Assembly (NCBI GenBank): GCA_947444055.1
Contig: CANEYR010000028.1
Location: 1 to 46,244 of the forward strand
Direction: 5' to 3'
Length of the DNA stretch: 46,244 nt
From: Planctomycetota bacterium
GTDB lineage: Bacteria > Planctomycetota > UBA1135 > UBA2386
This document shows, piece after piece, positions 40,265 through 46,244 of the stretch. Each line of letters opens with the position of its first letter. Position 1 is the stretch's first letter. Under the pieces are notes generated by a model. It saw nothing but the letters and a program-made list of their open reading frames with translations. It was not told the DNA's origin and made no database searches. The translations under genes and the position numbers were made by a program.

Positions 40265-40495
40265 ATGCACATCACGATCGACTACTGCGTCGTTTGAAAC
40301 TACCTGCCACAAGCAGCCAGTCTGGCTGCCGCGATCACAGCAGCCCACCCCACAGCGAAGGTCGAACCGAAGCCAGGCGGCAAGGGTGACTTCCTCGTCA
40401 AGGCCGATGGCCGCGTGCTGTGGGACAAGCGGAAGCGCCCGGACGATCGCTTCCCTGAGCCTGGTGAGATCCTGCAGCAGCTGAGCAAGAGCTGA
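40265..40495 (+). CDS. SelW-like (Rdx family) selenoprotein with in-frame UGA selenocysteine
   Basis: Reading ATG 40265 through an in-frame TGA at 40295-40297 to the TGA at 40493-40495 gives 76 residues. The start MHITIDYCVV is followed by Sec11 and NYLPQAASLAAAI, then GGKGDFLVKADGRVLWDK and RFPEPGEILQQLSKS. This is a full-length Rdx/SelW thioredoxin-like fold (PF10262) with the redox motif C8-V-V-U11; homologues have Cys or Sec at this place. A hairpin at 40313-40329 has SECIS-like form and position. Similarity continuing strongly beyond the TGA rules out a real stop. The next codon after the true stop starts senB. SelA, SelB and SelD must be encoded elsewhere. Confidence 0.9.
40313..40329 (+). 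promoter_or_regulatory. bacterial SECIS-like hairpin downstream of the UGA codon
   Basis: GCAGCCAG (40313-40320) and CTGGCTGC (40322-40329) are perfect inverted repeats around one T; a realistic fold is six or seven pairs with apical loop AGTCT or GTC. It begins 15 bases after the UGA, and its loop lies about 22-26 bases after it. The E. coli fdhF SECIS has an AGGUCU loop at similar distance, and SelB contacts the loop G and U. Function is inferred. Confidence 0.75.
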
Positions 40496-41455
40496 GTGAA
40501 GGCGATGCCGCGCGTGGTCATCGTCACGCCTGCCGCCCGCGGCAGTCGCAGTGGCAACCGCACGACGGCTCTGCGTTGGGCAGCCCTGTTGCGCCGCCTC
40601 GGTGTGCGCCCGCGCGTCGTCGAGGCATGGCGAGGCGAAGCATGTGACCTGCTGATCGCCGTGCATGCGGTGAAAACGGCGACGAGTGCGCTGGCGGCGA
40701 CGGCGGCCATGGCGAACGTTCGCCTGGTGGTGCTGCTCGCCGGCACCGACGTCTACCCGACCTTCGATCCGACCCCGACCACACTCGCCGTGCTCGAACG
40801 GGCGGACGCATTGATTGCCTTGCAACGGCACGCCGCCGCCAGTCTGCCCGCCAATCTGCGGCCGAAGGTGCGCACCATCGTGCAGTCGGCCACCGCAGCG
40901 CCGACCCATCGCGGCCCGAAGTTTCGCGCCTGCGTGCTCGCGCATCTGCGACCGGTGAAGGACCCGCTGCTGCCGTTGCAAGCCATGGCGCACGTGCCGC
41001 GCACCATGGCGATGGAGTTGGTGCTCGCCGGGCGGGCGCTCACCGAAGAGCTCGCCATCGCCACGCGCGCAGCACTCGCCGTCGAGGATCGCGCCACGTG
41101 GCTCGGTGAACTCACGCGACGGGCCGCGCGCGCCTTGTTGGCGTCAAGCCACGTCTGCATCGTGCCATCGGCCGCCGAAGGTGGCGCCAACGTCGTCTCG
41201 GAAGCCATCGCGGCCGGCACCCCGGTGCTTGCTACCGCGATCCCCGGCAACCTCGGCCTGCTTGGCGACGATTGGCCGGGCGCCTTCCCGGTCGGTGACG
41301 CCAAAGCCCTCGGCGCCCTGTTGGCGCGCGCCGCCAGCGATGCCGCGTTCTGGCGCACGCTGTCGGAACGAACCCATCGCTTGCAGCCGATGGTCAACCC
41401 CGCGCGAGAACTCGCTGACTGGGCGCAGCTGCTGCGCGACCTCGCCGTCATCTAA
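40496..41455 (+). CDS. senB: selenosugar synthase SenB-like glycosyltransferase
   Basis: This is a 319-residue protein starting at GTG 40496, directly after the selenoprotein stop; ATG 40505 (MPRVVIVTPA) is an alternative start. The marks of SenB (TIGR04348-type) are VVIVTPAARGSRSGNRTTAL with RWAALLRRLG, CDLLIAVHAVK, LAGTDVY, VLAHLRPVKDPLLPLQAMAH, WLGELTRRAARALLASSHV and SAAEGGANVVSEAIAAGTPV. SenB joins selenophosphate to a UDP-sugar to form a selenosugar, in selenoneine-type pathways. SenA and SenC partners are not in the window. The selenoprotein neighbour supports a selenium function. Confidence 0.88.
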   Translation: MKAMPRVVIVTPAARGSRSGNRTTALRWAALLRRLGVRPRVVEAWRGEACDLLIAVHAVKTATSALAATAAMANVRLVVLLAGTDVYPTFDPTPTTLAVLERADALIALQRHAAASLPANLRPKVRTIVQSATAAPTHRGPKFRACVLAHLRPVKDPLLPLQAMAHVPRTMAMELVLAGRALTEELAIATRAALAVEDRATWLGELTRRAARALLASSHVCIVPSAAEGGANVVSEAIAAGTPVLATAIPGNLGLLGDDWPGAFPVGDAKALGALLARAASDAAFWRTLSERTHRLQPMVNPARELADWAQLLRDLAVI

Positions 41456-41515
41456 AGAATTCCTCGGCGCCCTTGCCCCCGGTGGCGCACTTAGTTCTTG
41501 CGGCTCTTCGCCGCG

Positions 41516-41523
41516 AAAAGGAG
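41516..41523 (+). promoter_or_regulatory. Shine-Dalgarno site of the 87-residue gene
   Basis: AAAAGGAG lies eight bases before ATG 41532. It fixes the start of a small gene whose frame is open well upstream inside senB. Confidence 0.7.
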
Positions 41524-41531
41524 CCCCCACC

Positions 41532-41795
41532 ATGAGACAACCATTGCCCACCGCGGCCGCCCGCAATTCCCTGCGGCGGCTGGCAACCCCGCACGCGATC
41601 GACTTCGGCGCACGCCTCTTGCACAAAGGCACCGCCGGCGTGATCAGCTTTCGTGAGTTCATCGCCGTCGCCCGCGAGTACGTCAGCGAACGACCCGACC
41701 AGAGCGCCGTCTATCTCGCTGCCCTCGTCGCTCTCGACATGGGCTCACCCGAAGAAGACCAGCCGCGCGTTCTCGGCGCCCCTTCCACCAACTGA
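41532..41795 (+). CDS. small hypothetical protein (87 residues)
   Basis: It starts at ATG 41532 behind a strong AAAAGGAG. The sequence is MRQPLPTAAARNSLRRLATP, HAIDFGARLLHKGTAGVISF, REFIAVAREYVSERPDQSAV, then YLAALVALDMGSPEEDQP and a short tail. It is probably helical and soluble, with no signal peptide or span. I recognise no family. It follows senB by 76 bases, so co-expression with the selenium genes is possible but not shown. Confidence 0.7.
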   Translation: MRQPLPTAAARNSLRRLATPHAIDFGARLLHKGTAGVISFREFIAVAREYVSERPDQSAVYLAALVALDMGSPEEDQPRVLGAPSTN

Positions 41796-41813
41796 TCGCG
41801 CCGTCGCAAGACC

Positions 41814-43259
41814 TCAGGCAATCAACTCGCGGATCGGGAAGGCACCCTCGGTGCCAACAAGGCGCTGACCCAAGCCAGCGTGGAAGAACGACAACAGATT
41901 GGGATCCAGCCCCATCTGCGTCAGGATCGTCGCGTGCAGATGCTTGACGTGGAACGGCTTCTCGACCGCCTTGTAGCCAAGCTCGTCGGTGGCACCCACG
42001 GCGATGCCAGGGCGAATGCCGCCGCCCGCGAGCCACATCGTGAACCCCGCCGAATCGTGATCGCGCCCGGTGCCCTCCGCGTACTCCGCGGTGGGTTGCC
42101 GCCCGAACTCGCCGCCCCACACGACGATCGTCGAATCGAGCAGCCCGCGCTGCTTGAGATCGGCGAGCAACGCGGCAATCGGCCGATCGGTGGCGCCGGC
42201 GTGCTTCTCGTGGTTGATCACGAGATCGCCGTGCGCATCCCAGTTGTGGTCGTTGTGGTTGCCGCCCGAGTAGATCTGCACAAAGCGCACGCCGCGCTCA
42301 ACGAGCCGACGCGCCATCAAGCACTTGCGCCCAAAGTCCTCGGTGCGCGCGTCGTCGAGACCGTACAGCCGCTTCGTCGCCGCCGACTCGTTCGCCAAGT
42401 CGATCGCTTCCGGCGCGTGCGCCTGCATGCGGAACGCCAACTCGTAGCTTGAGATGCGCGCCGCCAGATTGCTGTCGTCGGCACGCGTTGCCAAGTGCGC
42501 GTCGTTTTGTTCGCGCAGCGCGTCGAGCAGACGCCGTTGCTCGCGCACCGTCATGCCTTCGGGTACCGCGAGGTCCAGGATCGGTTCCCCCTGCGGCCGC
42601 AGGACCGTGCCTTGGTAGACCGCCGGCATGTAGCCGCTGTTCCAGTTCTTGGCGCCCGAGATCGGACCGCCCGATTGGTCGAGCATGACGACGAAGCCGG
42701 GCAAGTTCTGGTTCTCGGTGCCGAGCCCGTAGTTGACCCACGAGCCAAGGCATGGCGCGCCCGACAAGATGCGGCCGCTGTTCATCATCAGCATCGCGGA
42801 GCCGTGCAGAGGCGACTCCGCATACATGCTGTGCAGGAAGGCCATGTCGTCGACGCAGCGCGCGACGTTGGGGAACAGATCGCTGACGTAGCGACCACAC
42901 TCGCCGTACTGGCGGAAGTTCCATTTCGGACCGACCACCCGCCCCTGGTTCTTGCTGCCGCCGCGCCCCTTGGTGTCAATGTCGATGGTCTTGCCGTCGA
43001 GCCCGTACAGCTTGGGCTTGTAGTCGAAGGTGTCGACTTGGCTCGGGCCGCCATACATGAACAGGAAGATGCAGGCCTTCGCCTTCGGCGGGAAGTGCGG
43101 TGGCTTGGGTGCCAGTGGACCGTCGGGGCGTTCACCGCCCGCGAAGAACCCGTCGCGCGACAAGGCATCGACGAGACCGAGACTCGTGAAGCCCGCCCCC
43201 GTTTGCCACAGGAACTCGCGCCGCGTGCGGCCGCAGAAGGTGTTGCCGTCGTCAGTCAT
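41814..43259 (-). CDS. Tat-exported DUF1501 protein (sulfatase-fold, planctomycete type)
   Basis: This is a 481-residue protein from ATG 43259. A twin-arginine signal lies in GRTRREFLWQTGAGFTSLGL (Arg13-Arg14). DUF1501 marks follow: KACIFLFMYGGPSQVDTFDY, VGPKWNFRQYGECGRYVSDL, FPNVARCVDDMAFLHSMYAE, and at the end STIVVWGGEFGRQPTAEYAE, GRDHDSAGFTMWLAGGGIRP and HVKHLHATILTQMGLDPN. DUF1501 is related to the alkaline-phosphatase/sulfatase fold and is almost always encoded next to a DUF1549/DUF1553 gene, as here (13-base gap). The molecular role is unknown; the pair likely acts in the periplasm. Confidence 0.95.
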   Translation of the reverse strand: MTDDGNTFCGRTRREFLWQTGAGFTSLGLVDALSRDGFFAGGERPDGPLAPKPPHFPPKAKACIFLFMYGGPSQVDTFDYKPKLYGLDGKTIDIDTKGRGGSKNQGRVVGPKWNFRQYGECGRYVSDLFPNVARCVDDMAFLHSMYAESPLHGSAMLMMNSGRILSGAPCLGSWVNYGLGTENQNLPGFVVMLDQSGGPISGAKNWNSGYMPAVYQGTVLRPQGEPILDLAVPEGMTVREQRRLLDALREQNDAHLATRADDSNLAARISSYELAFRMQAHAPEAIDLANESAATKRLYGLDDARTEDFGRKCLMARRLVERGVRFVQIYSGGNHNDHNWDAHGDLVINHEKHAGATDRPIAALLADLKQRGLLDSTIVVWGGEFGRQPTAEYAEGTGRDHDSAGFTMWLAGGGIRPGIAVGATDELGYKAVEKPFHVKHLHATILTQMGLDPNLLSFFHAGLGQRLVGTEGAFPIRELIA

Positions 43260-43272
43260 CGTGGTGGTCGCA

Positions 43273-45966
43273 TCAGTCGAGGAACAAGAACTCATTGCAG
43301 TTGAGCAGCACCAAGCAGCAGCGCTGCAAAGCCTCCGCCTCGCTGCGGCCATGGTCGCGCTGCAAGTCGGCAGCCAGAGCCAGCAGGCGATCGACGTCGG
43401 GCCCACGCGGGTCCCGTTGGGTCACCAGCGCGAGCCCGAGCTGCAAGCGGGCGCGCAGATCAGCAGCCTCGCGCTGCAGCCGCGCCGCCAGCAACGTCGC
43501 CTGGCCTTGCGCGAAGTCACCGTTCAGCATGGTCAGGGCCTGGGTCGGCTGCACCGTCGCAAATCGCACCGGGCAACTCGCGTCGGTATCGGCGCGATCG
43601 AACGACGCCAGCAGTGGCTCGGCCAGCGAACGCTTCACGTGCACATACAGACTGCGCCGCGCCGCTTGCTGAGGCGTCGACTCGCCCCACGCTTCGTCGG
43701 GTCGCGAAGCCGTCGCCAACACGTCCTTGGGCATGGGCGGGTAGACACTCGGCCCGCCGAGCTCCATCTGCAGCGTGCCGGTGACGGCCAGAATCGAATC
43801 GCGCACTTCTTCGGCCGTGAGGCGGCGGCGATCGAAGCGCCAGAACAAGTCGTTGAGCGGATCCGCAGCCAGCGGCAGCGGGGCGGCGTCGCACGACATG
43901 CGATACGTCGACGACGTGACCAACAACCGATGCATCGCCTGCAGACTCTGGCCACGCGCGAGCACTTCGGTAGCGAGCCAATCGAGCAGTTCCGGATGCG
44001 TCGGCAGGTCACCGAGTCGGCCGAAGTCGTTGCTCGACCGCACGAGGCCGCGGCCGAAGTGATGCTGCCAAAGTCGATTCGCCAGCACGCGCCACGTCAG
44101 CACGTTGGCGGGGTCGACAATCCATTGCGCCAGCGCCGTGCGGCGACCGCTGCTGTGCGACGTCGCCGCCGCATGCACGGGGGCGGCGGCGCCCAGCATC
44201 GACGGAAATCCCGGTTCGACGCGCGGCCCCTTCGCATGCACGCTGCCGCGCAAATGCACGAACGACGGGGGCGGCTGCGTGCCGAGTTCGCTGACGGCGA
44301 GCACGTCCACCATCGCCAGGTCCGGACGCCGCAGAGCACTGAGTTGCGGCAACGCCGCGTCATTCGCAAGGTCGGCACCGACCGCGACGCCACCAGGCAG
44401 GTCGAGCGCCAACGCGGCAACCTCTGCCGCAGTGAGGGCCCGGCCGTGAAATTCCAACTCATCGAGGTCGCCGCGAAAGCCGCGACCACCTGGCTGCATG
44501 CGGCCGACCACGAGGCGCGGCGGCGACGACAACGGCGCCTTGGAGCCCAGCGCCTCAGCACTCATGACGCCATCGACGTAGAGGGCGAGTCGACCAGTGG
44601 CGAGCTCGCGCGTGAACGCGACGTGATGCCACTGGCCATCGTGGTGCCCAGGGCCAGACGCGACGAACGTCTCGGGGTCGCCGGTGCCTGCCACCACACG
44701 CCCGTCGCTGTGCCACGCAATGCCCCAGTCGGCGACGATGCCGGACACTTCGCCATCGACGAGCCCACTGCCGGTGAACCAACGCGTGTCATTGCCGCGG
44801 CCCGCGCCGGGCTGATCGCTGCGCACGAAGAACGACACCGTGAACGAATCCCGCACCAGCGTCGGCAGCACGAAGTGGTCATCGCCGTCGAAACGCAGCG
44901 CTTGCCCGCGATGGCCCGCAACTTGGACCACCTGCCCTTCGATAGCACCGTGGCGCGTGCCAACGTCATCGAGCACTTGCGTGGCACTGCCGCGCTCACC
45001 GGGATAGCTGGCGAGCAGGTCAGCGCGCGCGCGCTCGAGTCGTTCCCGCTGCTGCACCGCGGGCAGCGCATTCCAGATGGTCGCCGCCCGTTCCCGCAGC
45101 CCGCTAACCGCACGTTCACGGGTCGCCGTGAACGCCGCCAGCTCGGCGTCGAAACGTTCCTTGGCGCCATCGACCGGCACCGCGCGGGCGCCCAGGTCGT
45201 ACGGCCGCACGTTCTCGAAGAAGGCCAAGAACGAGTGGTACTCGCGGTGGCTGAGTGGGTCCTTCTTGTGGTCGTGGCAGCGCGCGCAACCCATCGAGAT
45301 CGCCAGCGTGCTGCGCGCCGTGGTGTCGGCGATGCTGTCGAGGTCGTCGTAGCGGTGCTGCTGCGCATCGGTCGGCTCGTCGTCCCAGATGCCAAGGCGA
45401 TAAAAGCCAGTGGCCACCAGGTCCGCGACCGTCGCCGCCGGCAGTTCGTCGCCCGCGAGCTGCTTCTGCAAGAACTCGCCGTACGGCATGTCGCGGTTGA
45501 GCGCGTCGACCACCCAATCGCGATAGCGCCACACGAACGGCTTCTTGCGGTCGCGTTCGTAGCCGTCAGTCTCGGCGTATCGCACGAGATCGAGCCAATG
45601 CTGCGCCCACTTCACTCCGTACTGCGGCGACGTGAGCAGGCGATCGACCACGCGTTCGTAGGCGTCGGGCTCCGTATCCGCGGTGAATGCCGCGAGCTCG
45701 GCCGCCGTCGGCGGCAACCCGATCAAGCCATAGGTGACCCGGCGCAGCAGCGTCTGCCGATCCGCCGCCGCGGCTGGCGAGAAGCCGCGCGCTTCCAGCC
45801 GCGCCAGCACGAACGCATCGATGGGGTTCTGCACCCACTTCGTATTCAAGACCGCGGGCGGGGCGTCGCGCCGGACCGGTCGATAGGCCCACCAAGTGTC
45901 CGCTTGGGCAGCGCCGAACGCAGCAAACACGGCCGCGACAACGCAGCAACGGACGATTGGAGCCAT
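43273..45966 (-). CDS. DUF1549/DUF1553 (PSD1-type) protein with CxxCH motif and internal LamG-like domain
   Basis: This is an 897-residue protein from ATG 45966 with a signal peptide (VRCCVVAAVFAAFGAAQA). DUF1549 fills about 45-255 (PIDAFVLARLEARGFSPAAA, YGVKWAQHWLDLVRYAETDG) and ends with a heme-type motif GCARCHDHKKDP (Cys227, Cys230, His231). A laminin-G/concanavalin-like domain is inserted at about 370-560 (LRFDGDDHFVLPTLVRDSFT, HDGQWHHVAFTRELATGRLA, GFRGDLDELEFHGRALTAAE). DUF1553 covers about 610-870 (LAQWIVDPANVLTWRVLANR, RRLTAEEVRDSILAVTGTLQ, LTMLNGDFA). Typical planctomycete exported protein, possibly a c-type cytochrome tied to polysaccharide use. The first PSD1 domain is absent. Confidence 0.95.
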   Translation of the reverse strand: MAPIVRCCVVAAVFAAFGAAQADTWWAYRPVRRDAPPAVLNTKWVQNPIDAFVLARLEARGFSPAAAADRQTLLRRVTYGLIGLPPTAAELAAFTADTEPDAYERVVDRLLTSPQYGVKWAQHWLDLVRYAETDGYERDRKKPFVWRYRDWVVDALNRDMPYGEFLQKQLAGDELPAATVADLVATGFYRLGIWDDEPTDAQQHRYDDLDSIADTTARSTLAISMGCARCHDHKKDPLSHREYHSFLAFFENVRPYDLGARAVPVDGAKERFDAELAAFTATRERAVSGLRERAATIWNALPAVQQRERLERARADLLASYPGERGSATQVLDDVGTRHGAIEGQVVQVAGHRGQALRFDGDDHFVLPTLVRDSFTVSFFVRSDQPGAGRGNDTRWFTGSGLVDGEVSGIVADWGIAWHSDGRVVAGTGDPETFVASGPGHHDGQWHHVAFTRELATGRLALYVDGVMSAEALGSKAPLSSPPRLVVGRMQPGGRGFRGDLDELEFHGRALTAAEVAALALDLPGGVAVGADLANDAALPQLSALRRPDLAMVDVLAVSELGTQPPPSFVHLRGSVHAKGPRVEPGFPSMLGAAAPVHAAATSHSSGRRTALAQWIVDPANVLTWRVLANRLWQHHFGRGLVRSSNDFGRLGDLPTHPELLDWLATEVLARGQSLQAMHRLLVTSSTYRMSCDAAPLPLAADPLNDLFWRFDRRRLTAEEVRDSILAVTGTLQMELGGPSVYPPMPKDVLATASRPDEAWGESTPQQAARRSLYVHVKRSLAEPLLASFDRADTDASCPVRFATVQPTQALTMLNGDFAQGQATLLAARLQREAADLRARLQLGLALVTQRDPRGPDVDRLLALAADLQRDHGRSEAEALQRCCLVLLNCNEFLFLD

Positions 45967-46077
45967 GAGCAAAGGGCGGGAGGGAGGGCAACCGGGACGG
46001 GCAGCAAGGAATAGCCACCACACCCACACCCCGCAAGGCGGCCCTCGGCCACCCTGGCTCACGCGAACGCGGGGCGC

Positions 46078-46244
46078 TCAGGGTTTGGCAGGCGTCTTCG
46101 ACTCGGCGTCCGCAATCAGCCGTTCCAGCGCAACCAACCGTGGGTTGCGCGCGTCGCCCCCCGCCGCCAGCGCCCGCCGCAGGCTCTCGCGCGCCTTGTC
46201 GGTGTGGGCACTGCCCAACTCGACGAAGGCCAAGTTGGCGTGCA
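46078..46244 (-). CDS. TPR-like protein, C-terminal fragment (5' end off window)
   Basis: The minus strand encodes HANLAFVELGSAHTDKARES, LRRALAAGGDARNPRLVALE and RLIADAESKTPAKP before the stop at 46080-46078. The spacing LAFVELGSAHTDKARESLRRAL matches one tetratricopeptide repeat (A at position 8, alternating small residues). The rest of the gene lies outside the window, so its role cannot be told. It stands upstream of the DUF1549/1553 gene in the same direction, 111 bases away. Confidence 0.6.
   Translation of the reverse strand, partial: HANLAFVELGSAHTDKARESLRRALAAGGDARNPRLVALERLIADAESKTPAKP

Noticed and set aside
40295..40297. TGA read as the stop of a 10-codon frame
   Set aside because: Strong Rdx-family similarity continues past it and a SECIS-like hairpin follows, so selenocysteine is the better reading.
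43030..46014. Open frame of about 990 codons on the plus strand
   Set aside because: It is antisense to the DUF1501/DUF1549/1553 genes, with an Arg/His-rich composition typical of the opposite strand of GC-rich genes; no domains.

Overview
The window is GC-rich, densely coded chromosomal DNA from a Planctomycetota-like bacterium. The taxon call rests on a DUF1549/DUF1553 cytochrome-like protein paired with a Tat-exported DUF1501 protein, a membrane Ser/Thr kinase, many secreted proteins of unknown function (FG-GAP, CotH, DUF1570, carboxypeptidase-regulatory-like) and an lpxA gene, which implies an outer membrane with lipid A. GTG and TTG starts are common, and 4-base stop/start overlaps are frequent. 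No rRNA, tRNA, CRISPR array or prophage was seen.

Positions 1-8509 form an accessory island: a partial Rpn-type nuclease, a DUF433 gene with a decayed DUF5615 partner, an intact BrnT/BrnA toxin-antitoxin pair with an operator-like repeat, a complete diversity-generating retroelement (DGR), and a RAYT (Y1/HUH) transposase. The DGR is the main result. On the minus strand it reads target gene, HRDC accessory gene, reverse transcriptase, template repeat (TR, 2038-2171). TR matches the 3' end of the target gene (variable repeat VR, 3934-4067) over 134 bp. In a hand alignment all 19 differences fall on template adenines of the coding strand. The target is a 1168-residue membrane protein: cytoplasmic Ser/Thr kinase, one membrane span, Ig-like modules, and a C-terminal formylglycine-generating-enzyme/C-type-lectin-fold domain whose tip is VR. 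The window therefore encodes a receptor kinase with a self-diversifying outer domain.

Positions 8547-39547 look like ordinary chromosome: phzF-like, thpR, a DUF1570 protease-like protein, an EI-like phosphotransferase lacking the usual cysteine, lpxA followed by two degenerate M16-peptidase-like exported proteins, an outer-membrane-barrel candidate, a NYN nuclease, speA, glyA, an ECF-like sigma factor with a membrane partner, a phosphodiester-glycosidase-like protein, an RRM protein, and several secreted proteins, hydrolases and a transporter. A 14-bp tandem repeat links glyA to the sigma factor through a chain of five-codon reading frames.

Positions 39665-41455 contain two small genes that are easy to miss and one selenium gene. 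First is a 44-residue His/Cys-rich lipoprotein. Second, after a DUF423 membrane protein, is a 76-residue SelW-like selenoprotein with an in-frame UGA and a hairpin resembling a bacterial SECIS element. The next codon after its stop begins a SenB-type selenosugar synthase gene, so protein and small-molecule selenium use appear to be translationally linked. The window ends with the DUF1501 and DUF1549/1553 genes and the C-terminal end of a TPR-like protein.
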